Source of the DNA: Natronosalvus rutilus
GTDB lineage: Archaea > Halobacteriota > Halobacteria > Halobacteriales > Natrialbaceae
DNA length: 64,000 nt
Assembly: GCF_024204665.1 (NCBI RefSeq)
Contig: NZ_CP100355.1
Location: 62,001 to 126,000 of the forward strand
Direction: 5' to 3'
Shown one piece after another: positions 36,528-45,272 of this stretch. Each line of letters begins with the position of its first letter. Position 1 is the stretch's first letter. The notes beneath the pieces were generated by a model that did not search any database, was not told the DNA's origin, and was given only the letters and a program-made list of their open reading frames with translations. The translations under genes and the position numbers were made by a program.

Positions 36528-39389
36528 ATGCGCCGAAGAGGCTATCTGGTGGGACTCGGAACCGGCGTCGGGGTGCTCGTCTCGGTCACTGACAGGGGGC
36601 TCGCGACGGCCACGGACCTGTCGGTGCGGATCCTCGAGACGAACGACCCCGTCGAGGCCGGCGAGTACCTGAATGTCACGGCGGAGGTAACGAACACGAC
36701 CGCGTCGGAACTCGAGGTCACGGCCGAGTTTCTCGTGGGCGGTGATCCGGTGGGTGGACGGTGGATTTTCCAGATCGAGGGCGGCGAGACCCGCGACCTC
36801 GAGTTCAGCCACCTGACCTATCCCGTCCGTCAGGACGTCGAGTTCCCCGTCCGCGTGGAGACGCAAGATGGGAGCGACGAGCGACTCGTCACCGTGACCG
36901 GCATCGACGACCTGCCGACCGACCGCGTGCGACCCGGCTCGCAGGTCACGGTCGCACCTGGATCGACGGTCCAGTTCGAGACTGAACCCGACGACGCGGA
37001 GAGCTACGGCGGGGTCACGCACTGGTACGTCGACGACGACTACGCCGGCTGGTCGATGGGACCGTGGCAAGCGGAGTACTTCGGCTGGACGGGTCGTGAC
37101 TACTGGCAGTACACCTTCGACGAGCCCGGCACGTACACCGTTCGAGCGAGCGTCGTCCAGGAAGGGGCGAACGCGACCGCCGAGTGGACCGTCGAGGTCG
37201 CCGAGGGCGGGCACGGCGGCCCGGTCGTCGAGGAGGTTCGCCCGGCACCCGGCCGACTCACCGTCAGTAACGAGGAGACGGTCGAACTCGCCGTCGACGT
37301 GAGCGACGCGGAGGGACGCCTCGAGGAGGTCGTCTGGTGGCTCGGCCACGCCGACCGCATCCTGGAGATTTCCTCAGTCTCGGGGTCCTCGGACACCGCG
37401 ACGCTCGCTGTTGACGGGGCCTCGCTCTGTCACGGCTGTCCGGTGATCGTCTGGGTTCGCTCGAGCGACGGCACCGTGACGACGGCCCAGCCGTGGACGC
37501 CGGTCGAACCCGACGGCGGCCACCTGCACGTCTCGATTCGGAAGTCGAACGACCCGGTCGGCGCCGGCGACCCCCTCGAGTTCGTCCTCGACCTCGAGAA
37601 CGTCGGCACGGAGGCGGCGACGCGAGAGGTCTCGATGATCGTCGGCGGAGAGGTGGTCGACGCTCGCTCGGTGACGGTCGATAGCGGTGGGACGGACTCG
37701 CTGACGCTCGGCTACGACACCTACCCCGTCCGCCAGGACGTCGAGTTTCCCGTCTGGGTGACGACCGGCGACGACAGCGACCACCGAACCGTCTCGGTGT
37801 ACGCCGACGGCGTGGCCGACCTCGAGATCCGGATTCTCGAGACCAACGCGCCGGTCGCGGCGGGCGAGGTGCTCTCGGTGCTCGCGGAGGTCGAGAACGT
37901 GGGAACCGAATCCATCACGCGAGACATCCACCTGGCTGCCGGCGACCGAGTCGCGAGCGAGAGAGTATCTCTCGAACCCGGCGCGACCGAGACTCTCCAG
38001 TTAGGGTACGAGACCTATCCCGTCCGCCGAAACGTGGAATTTCTCGTGTCGGTGGAGACCGACGGGGCCTGCGACCGCCGTCTCGTGCGAGTGTACGCCG
38101 ATGGACTCCCCGCGCTCGTCCCGCGAATTCGCGAAGTGAACGACCCCGTCACCGGAGGCGAGCGCCTCGAGGCGACGGTCGAACTCGAGAACCGGAGCGG
38201 CGAGCGCGCGACCGAGGACGTCTCGCTGGTCGTTGGCGGCGAAGTGGTCGATTCGGCGTCGGTGACCGTCGACGGCGGAGAGACGGAGACGCTCGCGCTG
38301 GGCTACGAGACCTACCCCGTCCGTCAGGACGTCGAGTTCCCGATCACCGTCGTCGCGGGTGAGGAACGAGACGAACGGACCGTCTCGGTTCGTGGGGTCG
38401 ACGGCGGTGGTGGAGAGGGCGACGACGGCGGCAGCGAAGATAACGAAGACGGGGACGACGGGGACGGCGAGGGCGAAGACGGAGCGGACGAGGACCTCGA
38501 GGTCACCTTCGTCGACTGCTCGCGCGTCGAGGTTACCGGGAGTTTCGCAGCTGGCGACACGATCATGGCTCACACCGCCTTCAACACCGACCACGGGATC
38601 GGAACGACCGCTGGCGAAGACTTCGTCACTATCGGCGAGCACGTCCCCGCCCCCTTCTCCGGCACCGTCATCTTCGAAATCGGCGACGACCGCGGCGTCT
38701 CCGGCGACGACTCGAGCGCCACCGTCACCGTCGAGGACTACGGCGTCCTGGGGACGGCGATCACTGGGATCGGCGGCCCGAGCGCGATCGGCCCCGAGAC
38801 GACCCACTCGAACCCCCACGATTGCAGCGGGTCGATCGCCCCAATTCCGCCGGGGCTCAAGGTCGCGTCCGTCTCACCTGCGGGGGACGGCTACGACGTG
38901 ACCTTCGGCTATACGAACGAGAACGAGGTATCGATAATCGTCGGGAGTTCGTTCACTGCGGGGACTGCGAGTAGCCAGCCCCCGAACGAACTCGCAGCCG
39001 GCGGCGGGTCGTTCACCACCCGGTGGACGCCCCGGAGCGGGGACGAGCGCCTCGAGTGGACGGTCGACCTGTCGGCGTTCGGAGGGCAGGAGCCGGTTCG
39101 GGTGGCGACGCAGGCGGCGAGGACGTACGGTGACGGCGAGGAGCCCAGTAGTGACGACGGCGCGGAAACTGACGATGGTGGTGAGACAGCCGACGGAGCG
39201 AACACAGACGGCGATGGCGAGACCGATGGCGAAGGTAGTGAAAACGGCGACGCAACCGACGAGACAAACGAGACGAGCGACACAGGAGGTGGCCAAACGG
39301 ATGGCACAGACGCCGAAGGTAGTGGCGACGGCGAGAGTACCGACGATGGAACCAAAGACACAGACGACAACGCCTCGAATGACGGATAA
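36528..39389 (+). CDS. Large secreted CARDB-repeat surface protein
   Basis: A 953-residue acidic protein with a signal-like start (MRRRGYLVGLGTGVGVLVSV). Four copies of a CARDB/adhesion-type domain begin around residues 28, 340, 430 and 530, each with an E/N-x-NDPV start and the signature TYPVRQDVEFP (TYPVRRNVEF in the third). Between copies one and two lies a PKD-like domain (HWYVDDDYAG to DEPGTYTVRASVVQEG). Asp/Glu/Gly linkers follow near 650 and at the C-terminus, where the last 80 residues are Asp, Gly and Thr only in effect. No C-terminal helix or PGF-CTERM is present, so the attachment mode is unclear. ATG 36528 lies 30 bases after GATATATTG. Confidence 0.75.
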   Translation: MRRRGYLVGLGTGVGVLVSVTDRGLATATDLSVRILETNDPVEAGEYLNVTAEVTNTTASELEVTAEFLVGGDPVGGRWIFQIEGGETRDLEFSHLTYPVRQDVEFPVRVETQDGSDERLVTVTGIDDLPTDRVRPGSQVTVAPGSTVQFETEPDDAESYGGVTHWYVDDDYAGWSMGPWQAEYFGWTGRDYWQYTFDEPGTYTVRASVVQEGANATAEWTVEVAEGGHGGPVVEEVRPAPGRLTVSNEETVELAVDVSDAEGRLEEVVWWLGHADRILEISSVSGSSDTATLAVDGASLCHGCPVIVWVRSSDGTVTTAQPWTPVEPDGGHLHVSIRKSNDPVGAGDPLEFVLDLENVGTEAATREVSMIVGGEVVDARSVTVDSGGTDSLTLGYDTYPVRQDVEFPVWVTTGDDSDHRTVSVYADGVADLEIRILETNAPVAAGEVLSVLAEVENVGTESITRDIHLAAGDRVASERVSLEPGATETLQLGYETYPVRRNVEFLVSVETDGACDRRLVRVYADGLPALVPRIREVNDPVTGGERLEATVELENRSGERATEDVSLVVGGEVVDSASVTVDGGETETLALGYETYPVRQDVEFPITVVAGEERDERTVSVRGVDGGGGEGDDGGSEDNEDGDDGDGEGEDGADEDLEVTFVDCSRVEVTGSFAAGDTIMAHTAFNTDHGIGTTAGEDFVTIGEHVPAPFSGTVIFEIGDDRGVSGDDSSATVTVEDYGVLGTAITGIGGPSAIGPETTHSNPHDCSGSIAPIPPGLKVASVSPAGDGYDVTFGYTNENEVSIIVGSSFTAGTASSQPPNELAAGGGSFTTRWTPRSGDERLEWTVDLSAFGGQEPVRVATQAARTYGDGEEPSSDDGAETDDGGETADGANTDGDGETDGEGSENGDATDETNETSDTGGGQTDGTDAEGSGDGESTDDGTKDTDDNASNDG

Positions 39390-39501
39390 TCCCGACTTCG
39401 GGAGAGGGGGCACCGCACACTCGAGTACGCCGACCCCTCCGAACTACTCTCGAGCCCATGCCCTCGAAAACATCAAATAATTTGAAATACAATACGATCG
39501 T

Positions 39502-39888
39502 ATGGTCTCCCGCGACACGCGCGTCCACCTGGTCGCCATCGCCCTCGCGATCGCCATCTTCGCCGTCGTCTCGAGGTTCGACTTCGCTACCGACGGTCCC
39601 GAATACCTCGTCGCCTTCCTCGTGAGCTACGGCATCATCTTCGGCGGCGCGCACCTCTACCTGGCCGCTCGCGGCGACGATGGCATGGTCCCGACCGCAT
39701 CCCGCTGGCGGTACGTCGCCGTCGTCGCCGTCTTCCTCCTGGTCGGCGCGCTCCTGTGGGTCGCTGGCGACGCCGCACTCGGCCCCGTCACCGTCCGACA
39801 GGTCGGCCTCGCGGTGCTCGCGCTCACGGCCCTGGTCTACCTCGCCGTCGAATCCGTGTCGGGGTATCAGGCGACGCAACTCGAGTGA
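39502..39888 (+). CDS. Small integral membrane protein (128 aa)
   Basis: Four membrane helices: VHLVAIALAIAIFAVVSRF, YLVAFLVSYGIIFGGAHLYL, YVAVVAVFLLVGALLWVAGD and VGLAVLALTALVYLAVESV. I do not recognise a characterised family. An AT-rich promoter tract (CAAATAATTTGAAATAC) ends about 15 bases before the ATG, so expression as a single gene is likely. Confidence 0.65.
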   Translation: MVSRDTRVHLVAIALAIAIFAVVSRFDFATDGPEYLVAFLVSYGIIFGGAHLYLAARGDDGMVPTASRWRYVAVVAVFLLVGALLWVAGDAALGPVTVRQVGLAVLALTALVYLAVESVSGYQATQLE

Positions 39889-39921
39889 CAGGGAAGTCAG
39901 AACGAAAACGGATCGAACCGT

Positions 39922-41070
39922 CTACCGCTCCTCGAGCGGCACGAACGTCTGATCCTCGGGACCCGTGTAGCGCGCACGTGGGCGGATGAGTCGATTATCG
40001 CGCTGGTACTCGAGCACGTGGGCGATCCACCCGCCAGCACGGCTCATCGCGAAGATGGGCGTGTACGTGTCGATCGGGATCCCAAGCTGGTAGTAGACCG
40101 AGCCGGAGTAGAAGTCGACGTTGGGGGCGATGCCCTTCTCGACGAGCCCTTTCTCCTCTGTGAGGTAGTCCTCGATGGTCGTGGTGATCTCGTACCAGGT
40201 GTCGTCGCCGGTTTCGGCGAGTTCCTCGCTTCGTCGCTGGAGGATCTTCGCGCGGGGATCCTTGACGTTGTAGACGCGGTGGCCAAAGCCGGGAATGCGA
40301 CGGCCCTCGTCGGTCGCTTGCTCGACCCAGTCGCGCGGATCGAGGTGACTCTCTTCGATCTCGAAGAGGACCTCCATGACGTCCTGGTTGGCCCCGCCGT
40401 GAAGCGGCCCCGAGAGCGCCCCGATGCCGCCGGTCAGCGAACTGTAGACGTCGGCCATCGTCGAACCGATGACCATCGCGGTGAACGTCGAGGCGTTCAG
40501 GCCGTGGTCGGCGTGGAGGATGAGCGCCTGGTCGAACGTCTCGGCGGCGACGTCGTCGGGTTCCTCGCCCGTGAACATGTATAGGAAGTTCGCCGCGTGC
40601 CCGAGGTCGGGATCGGGGGCGACCGGCTCCTCGCCCTGGCGGAAGCGCTCGAAGGCGGCCAGGACGGTCGGGATCTTGGCGGTGATCCGCCGTCCCTTTC
40701 GCAGCGAGGCCTCGGCGTCCTCGGCATCGACGTCGCTCTCGGATTCCATCGCCGAGAGCATCGATGTCGCGGTCCGGAGCGCGGCCATCGGCGTCTCGTC
40801 GGCCTCGGCCAGGCTGCGAACGGCCTCGAGGATGGCGTCGTCGACGGCCCGCTCGGCAACCATCGCGTCGGTGAACGACTCGAGTTCGCCCGCGTCGGGG
40901 AGCTGGCCGTGCCAGAGCAAGTAGAGTACCTCCTCGTAGCTGGCCCCCTCCGCGAGGTCCTCGATCGAGTACCCACGGTAGATCAGTCGACCGGCGTCAC
41001 CGTCGATCGAGCTGAGCTGGGATTCGGCGACCAACACACCCTCGAGCCCTTTCTTCAGATCGTCAGCCAT
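39922..41070 (-). CDS. gltA: Citrate synthase
   Basis: Condenses acetyl-CoA with oxaloacetate at the entry of the TCA cycle. Length 382 residues, as in the short archaeal and Gram-positive type. Motifs: GDAGRLIYRGYSIEDLAEGA, YLLWHGQLPD, ILHADHGLNASTFTAM (catalytic His), GPLHGGANQDVMEVL, RIPGFGHRVYNVKDPRA (His) and FYSGSVYYQLGIPIDTYTPI with the Asp region following. The TATA AATACTTTT is about 27 bases before the ATG at 41070, so the message is probably leaderless. 2-Methylcitrate synthase activity cannot be excluded by eye. Confidence 0.94.
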   Translation of the reverse strand: MADDLKKGLEGVLVAESQLSSIDGDAGRLIYRGYSIEDLAEGASYEEVLYLLWHGQLPDAGELESFTDAMVAERAVDDAILEAVRSLAEADETPMAALRTATSMLSAMESESDVDAEDAEASLRKGRRITAKIPTVLAAFERFRQGEEPVAPDPDLGHAANFLYMFTGEEPDDVAAETFDQALILHADHGLNASTFTAMVIGSTMADVYSSLTGGIGALSGPLHGGANQDVMEVLFEIEESHLDPRDWVEQATDEGRRIPGFGHRVYNVKDPRAKILQRRSEELAETGDDTWYEITTTIEDYLTEEKGLVEKGIAPNVDFYSGSVYYQLGIPIDTYTPIFAMSRAGGWIAHVLEYQRDNRLIRPRARYTGPEDQTFVPLEER

Positions 41071-41228
41071 AGCAGGAACTTTCGTGCGGGATTGGAAAAG
41101 TATTGCCGTTTGCCCGTTGGCACCATGGCACTCGTCCCGGCGCCTGCATCGGTATCCATCGGATCAGAATCTCGAACGGTCGGCCTCGGGTCGGCTCTCG
41201 CTCTGCCGACAATCAACTCGAACCAGGG

Positions 41229-41507
41229 CTATTCGCTCGCCGACAGCTCCCGCGAGAGGCCGATGGCGGCATACACCGTCAACGCGATCCAGACGGTTCC
41301 GGCGCTGGTCGTCGCGAGGACGAACGCGAGCGCGATCAGATACCCCGACTGCTGGTTCGAGCCGGGGACGACGACGAAGAAGGCGAAGACCGCGACGGTA
41401 AACGCGACGCCGACGAGCAGCGAAATGACGGCGTTCCGCTTGACGTCGAGGGCCTCGAGCAGGGCCGCCGTCGGCGGGCGGTCCGGCTGGTCCGGTGACG
41501 ATGACAC
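41229..41507 (-). CDS. Small membrane protein (92 aa)
   Basis: Two or three hydrophobic segments: NAVISLLVGVAFTVAVFAFF, SGYLIALAFVLATTSAGTVW and IALTVYAAIGLSREL. The GTG at 41507 is favoured: TTTGTA lies about 25 bases upstream, whereas an ATG at 41534 would lie before that TATA. It follows the split MgtE genes on the same strand. Function unknown. Confidence 0.65.
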   Translation of the reverse strand: MSSSPDQPDRPPTAALLEALDVKRNAVISLLVGVAFTVAVFAFFVVVPGSNQQSGYLIALAFVLATTSAGTVWIALTVYAAIGLSRELSASE

Positions 41508-41556
41508 GTCTCGATCTTTCGGCCGGGCGTACAAAGTCGCGTCGGATTCGACGAAA

Positions 41557-42141
41557 TCAGAACCCGAGCACGACCCACGAGACCCCGACGAAGATGAGCA
41601 TGCCGAAGACGTCGACGACGTTCGTCACGATCGGAATCGTCAGGTCGTCGGGGTCGATCCCGAGTCGATAGGAGGCGTACGTCGCGCCGAAACTGCAGAC
41701 GACGGCGATGACGGCGATCGAGAGTCCGCTGACTAGGGCGATGAACAGCAGCGTCGAAAGCGCGACGCCGAAACCGAGCACGAGACCGAGCAGGTACGAG
41801 CCGATCGCGAGCACCGTGAAGACCGTCACCGCTAGCGCGAGGATGGCGGCGACGTTGGCCCAAAGGCCGGTATCCCGCACGTCGAACGTCGCGACCCCCA
41901 GGTGGAGGCGACTCGAGAGTCGCGAACTCAAGATCGCACCGAGGTTGCCCCCGAGTCCGACCATGGTGGGAACCATGATCGCCAGCACGCGATACTGCTC
42001 GAGGAGCGCTTCGGCTCGATCCAGGGTGATCCCGGCTGCGAGGACGATGATCGAGAGCACGATCAACAGGGGGAACATCGTGACGACGATCGATCGGGCG
42101 CTCCAGGAGCCTAGCGAGTCGCCCGTGGAGGGCATCGACAT
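41557..42141 (-). CDS. MgtE-type divalent cation transporter, second half-protein
   Basis: A 194-residue membrane protein corresponding to one MgtE transmembrane module: AILVLLSIIVLAAG region, LLEQYRVLAIMVPTMVGLGG, NLGAILSSRLSSRLHLGVAT and YRLGIDPDDLTIPIVTNVVD, the Asp-Pro-Asp pattern of SLC41/MgtE pores. It lacks the cytosolic N and CBS domains. Its ATG overlaps the stop of the other half-protein, so the two probably assemble as a heteromer carrying Mg2+ or a similar ion. Confidence 0.85.
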   Translation of the reverse strand: MSMPSTGDSLGSWSARSIVVTMFPLLIVLSIIVLAAGITLDRAEALLEQYRVLAIMVPTMVGLGGNLGAILSSRLSSRLHLGVATFDVRDTGLWANVAAILALAVTVFTVLAIGSYLLGLVLGFGVALSTLLFIALVSGLSIAVIAVVCSFGATYASYRLGIDPDDLTIPIVTNVVDVFGMLIFVGVSWVVLGF

Positions 42142-42710
42142 CAGGCGATCACCCCGACGAGCGTGACGGCGAAGACGAGAAAGAGCATGCCGAAGATGTC
42201 ACCCAGCGTCGTCACGATCGGGCCGACCAGGTTGTCGGGGTCGTAGCCCGCCTTGTACCCGCCGAAGAGCACCAGGAGCAGGCCGAAGATCAACACGGTC
42301 GAGGTGAGCACGCCCGAGACGAGCATGATGGCGAGAAACTCCCAGAGCGCCGCGGATTCCCAGCCCAGCACCGCGAGTGCGAGTCGGGTGAGCACGGCGA
42401 TGACGACCGAGATGCCGATGCCGTTGACGAAGGAGGCCACGACCGCGTTGACCAGGCGTTCGTCCCAGGAGAAGCGCGGCTCGATCAGCCCCTGGTGGAG
42501 CCCGCTGGCGAGTCGCCCCCCGAGCGCGCCGTAGACGTTCCCGCGCGTGGCGAGGAAGACCGGAACCATCACGAGCAGCCCGGGGAACCGTTCGACGCTC
42601 GCGAGGAGGTTCTCGAGGATGACGCCGGACGCGAGCCCGCCGCCGAGCGCGATCAGCAGGACCGGGAGCGTCTCCCGATAGATCGACACGAACTCCTCGC
42701 GAGCGCTCAT
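42141..42710 (-). CDS. MgtE-type divalent cation transporter, first half-protein
   Basis: A 189-residue partner of the protein above with the same module: ETLPVLLIALGGGLASGVIL, RFPGLLVMVPVFLATRGNVY, GALGGRLASGLHQGLIEPRF and YKAGYDPDNLVGPIVTTLGD. The ATG at 42710 begins MSAREEFVSIYRE; an in-frame start at 42773 would add an unlikely Arg-rich leader. No M-box-like leader is recognised upstream. Confidence 0.85.
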   Translation of the reverse strand: MSAREEFVSIYRETLPVLLIALGGGLASGVILENLLASVERFPGLLVMVPVFLATRGNVYGALGGRLASGLHQGLIEPRFSWDERLVNAVVASFVNGIGISVVIAVLTRLALAVLGWESAALWEFLAIMLVSGVLTSTVLIFGLLLVLFGGYKAGYDPDNLVGPIVTTLGDIFGMLFLVFAVTLVGVIA

Positions 42711-43115
42711 GGGGTGACCTCCGGGCGACCGCGCGGCGTTGCTCGAGCGTCGCGTGTAGTACCGGACGAACACGCCTCGCCCTCGAACGCCTCTCGTTGC
42801 TCCTCGCTCCTCTCGGTGTCGAACGCCCCACGTGGATCCACTTTTGGCGTTCGTCGTTCAGCGACCTCCATAGACCTCACCCCGGACGTGCGAGCAGCGA
42901 TGGCGGCGTGGACCGACGCGTCTCCCGTCGACGGAACCGTCCGCCGGTGCGTTGGGACACACCGGATGCGCAGTTCGGCGTCGCTGTCGGTCGACGGGAG
43001 TGGCGGCCCACGTGAACATGTACGTTCGTTACTGAGACGAGTCTGATAGGCGTTTTCCTCCGCACAATCCGTGGTAACACTCGACAGCGTACGCCCGACG
43101 ACCGTCGATCCAGGC
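42711..43115. other. Intergenic gap upstream of the MgtE genes
   Basis: 405 bases without a supported gene; the open frames here are GC-driven and have no domain. GAACATGTACGTTC near 43013-43026 is an imperfect palindrome that could be an operator, but it is far from both neighbouring starts. Confidence 0.4.
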
Positions 43116-43520
43116 TCAGAGCGAAACCAGCCACCACGCCAGCCAGATCGAACCCAGCGACGCCAGCAGGTTCGACCCGGCCGCGATGGCTGCCGGGCGA
43201 CGATCCCCGCGCTCGAGCAACTGGACAGTTTCGACTGAGAACGTCGAAAACGTCGTGAACGCGCCGCAGATTCCCGTCCCGACGAACTGGGCGGTCGCGG
43301 GTCCGGGATTGGCGAACGCGACCACGCCCAGCAGGAAACTTCCCAGCACGTTGACCGCGAGGGTCGCGACCGGGAACGAGTCCCAGGAGAGGCGCTGGAA
43401 CACCCAGTGACGAGCGAGCGCGCCAACGGCACCACCGACGCCGATGAGGTGGGCCGGCTCGACGCCGTCCGCGAGTCGAGCCAGCGCGTTCGCGAACGCG
43501 AGGGGGAGGTCGGCGTTCAC
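43116..43520 (-). CDS. crcB: Fluoride channel subunit CrcB
   Basis: A 134-residue Fluc/CrcB protein that lets fluoride leave the cell. Motifs: GVGGAVGALARHWV, the pore motif LAVNVLGSFLLGVV, and GICGAFTTFSTFSVETVQLL, with four helices. It overlaps the other crcB gene by 4 bases (ATGA); such pairs form heterodimers of opposite topology. Confidence 0.93.
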   Translation of the reverse strand: MNADLPLAFANALARLADGVEPAHLIGVGGAVGALARHWVFQRLSWDSFPVATLAVNVLGSFLLGVVAFANPGPATAQFVGTGICGAFTTFSTFSVETVQLLERGDRRPAAIAAGSNLLASLGSIWLAWWLVSL

Positions 43521-43903
43521 GAGCGATCACCGCCCGCTGCTCGAGCCAGCGACCGTCCGACGAGGACGCCGGCGAAACCGAGCGCGTAGTTGCCGACGAC
43601 GATGGTGCCGAATAGCAGCGGCCCATCGGCGGTCCCCGCTTGCAACGCGAAGCCGCTGTACGTCGTCAGCGACGAGAGAAAGCCCGTCGTCAGAAAGATC
43701 CGGGTGGCCGGGTCGATCCGCCCCCGGTACTGGGCCTCGTAGACGAGAAAGCCGAGGACGGCGCTCCCGACGACGTTGACGGCGAGGAGAGCGATGTCAT
43801 CGGGAAGAGCGCCGAACGCGAAGAATCGGAGGTTCGACCCGGCGAAGCCGCCGATGGCGATCAGGGCGAGCGTCTCGAGGCGAGTGAGTGCGGTGTCGGA
43901 CAT
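43517..43903 (-). CDS. crcB: Fluoride channel subunit CrcB (partner)
   Basis: A 128-residue second Fluc subunit. Motifs: IAIGGFAGSNLRFFAFGAL, LLAVNVVGSAVLGFLVYEAQ and LTTGFLSSLTTYSGFALQA. The ATG at 43903 gives the usual length; an in-frame start at 43981 would add a non-conserved leader. No fluoride riboswitch-like structure is apparent upstream. Confidence 0.92.
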   Translation of the reverse strand: MSDTALTRLETLALIAIGGFAGSNLRFFAFGALPDDIALLAVNVVGSAVLGFLVYEAQYRGRIDPATRIFLTTGFLSSLTTYSGFALQAGTADGPLLFGTIVVGNYALGFAGVLVGRSLARAAGGDRS

Positions 43904-44116
43904 GCTGGCTGATCCAGGGACCGTCAGCCGATCGTCGTCGAGGACAGTCGGCAGTTGGATCAGGCGGGCCCCATCACCCAACTACGTCGTGGTTTGAACG
44001 CGGGTCCTATGAGCGTGTCGAAGGGGCCGACGTCTCTGGCGCGCTCGAACGACGAGAATGTCGCGTCACTCGACTCGAGTGACAACGTTGAAGGATAGAC
44101 TCACTCTAAACCGGGT

Positions 44117-45022
44117 ATGAGCGAGGGCGCACACCGACACCGGCGCGACTTCAGGCGAGCGGCCTGGGTGAACGTCCTCGGCAACACCGTCAAAATCGCC
44201 GTCGAGGGGGCGGCCGGGCTCGCATTCGGCAGTTTTTCGCTGCTTGCCGACGCCGCCCACTCCCTGGCCGACCTCGTCGCCAGCGTCGTCGTCCTCGTCT
44301 GGGGGACGAGCAGTTACGACGAGCCCGACGACACCCACCCCCACGGCCACGACCGGATCGAACCCCTGACGGCGCTGTTCGTCGGCGCGGTCATCGCCCT
44401 GCTGGGCCTCTCCCTGCTCAACGAATCCGTCCAGGGTATCCTCTATAGCACCGACGTCACCTTCAGTCCCCTCCTGCTCGGCGCGCTGGCGTTCGCGATC
44501 GTCGACATGTACCTCGTCTACCGATACACGCAGGCGATCAACCACGAAATCGGGTCGACCGCGCTCGAAGCCCTCGCGGTCGACTGCCTGAACGACATCT
44601 ACACCTCCCTCGCGGCGGTGATCGGCGTCACTGGCGTCGTCTTCGGCGTTCCGGAACTCGACGCCGTCGCGGGCGGCCTCGTGAGCCTGATCGTCGTCTC
44701 CCAGGGCGTTGCCATCGCCCGCGAGAACGTCGACTACCTCGTCGGCGCCGCCCCCTCGAGCGAGAAGCGCGAGGCCATCTCCCGAACGCTCCGGAACCAT
44801 CCGGGCGTGCAGGGGATCCACGACCTCACCGTCTACTACGACGGGACAGTCCTCGAGGTCGAGGTCCACGTGGAGGTCGACGGCGAGATGCCCCTGCGAG
44901 ACGCCCACGACCTCGAGACGGCGCTCGTGACGGCCTTGCGCGAACAGGACGACGTCGGGGACGCTCACGTCCACCTCGATCCCTCGGGGATCGGTGAGTG
45001 GAAGGACCACGTCGAATCCTGA
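44117..45022 (+). CDS. Cation diffusion facilitator transporter
   Basis: A 301-residue CDF-family exporter of divalent metals. Six membrane helices occupy residues about 15-210. FSLLADAAHSLADLVASVVV holds the Asp/His metal-site helix, THPHGHDRIEPLTAL is the His-rich start of the third segment, and the second site lies in LEALAVDCLNDIYTSLAAVI. The C-terminal cytosolic domain (about 215-300) has HPGVQGIHDLTVYYDGTVLE with the ferredoxin-like fold. Metal identity (Zn, Mn, Fe) cannot be read. Confidence 0.9.
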   Translation: MSEGAHRHRRDFRRAAWVNVLGNTVKIAVEGAAGLAFGSFSLLADAAHSLADLVASVVVLVWGTSSYDEPDDTHPHGHDRIEPLTALFVGAVIALLGLSLLNESVQGILYSTDVTFSPLLLGALAFAIVDMYLVYRYTQAINHEIGSTALEALAVDCLNDIYTSLAAVIGVTGVVFGVPELDAVAGGLVSLIVVSQGVAIARENVDYLVGAAPSSEKREAISRTLRNHPGVQGIHDLTVYYDGTVLEVEVHVEVDGEMPLRDAHDLETALVTALREQDDVGDAHVHLDPSGIGEWKDHVES

Positions 45023-45087
45023 CCGAGCTCGCCTCCGAACTTGCGCCCCGTAACTGCGAGTCTTGACCATCGTCCCTCGAGGGAGGC

Positions 45088-45184
45088 GAGGACGGCGAGG
45101 GCAGTGAGGACGGCGAGGACGGCGAGGGCAGTGAGGACGGCGAGGACGGCGAGGGCAGTGAGGACGGCGAGGACGGCGAGGACG
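45088..45184. repeat. 27-bp minisatellite, about 3.6 copies
   Basis: Units of GAGGACGGC-GAGGGCAGT-GAGGACGGC repeat with exact 27-base spacing; the GGGCAGT marker recurs at 45099, 45126 and 45153, and each unit is built from 9-base subrepeats. On the plus strand it reads as EDGEGSEDG repeats. On the minus strand it reads LAVLAVLTA repeats in a 77-codon frame (44965-45198) that starts just downstream of CTATATTTTCTATAG. Neither is supported as a gene. Confidence 0.85.
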
Positions 45185-45272
45185 ATTTCCGAACGCATCG
45201 ATACACTATAGAAAATATAGTATTCCCCGCCGTCCGCGTGTCGATAGGTTTCTTAGGGATCGTTCGTGACCT

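Noticed and set aside
43904-44116. Fluoride riboswitch ahead of the crcB pair
   Set aside because: I could not draw the pseudoknotted core of that class in the sequence upstream of 43903.
45088-45184. Tandem repeat as a CRISPR array
   Set aside because: Units are contiguous 27-base copies without unique spacers and with 9-base internal periodicity.
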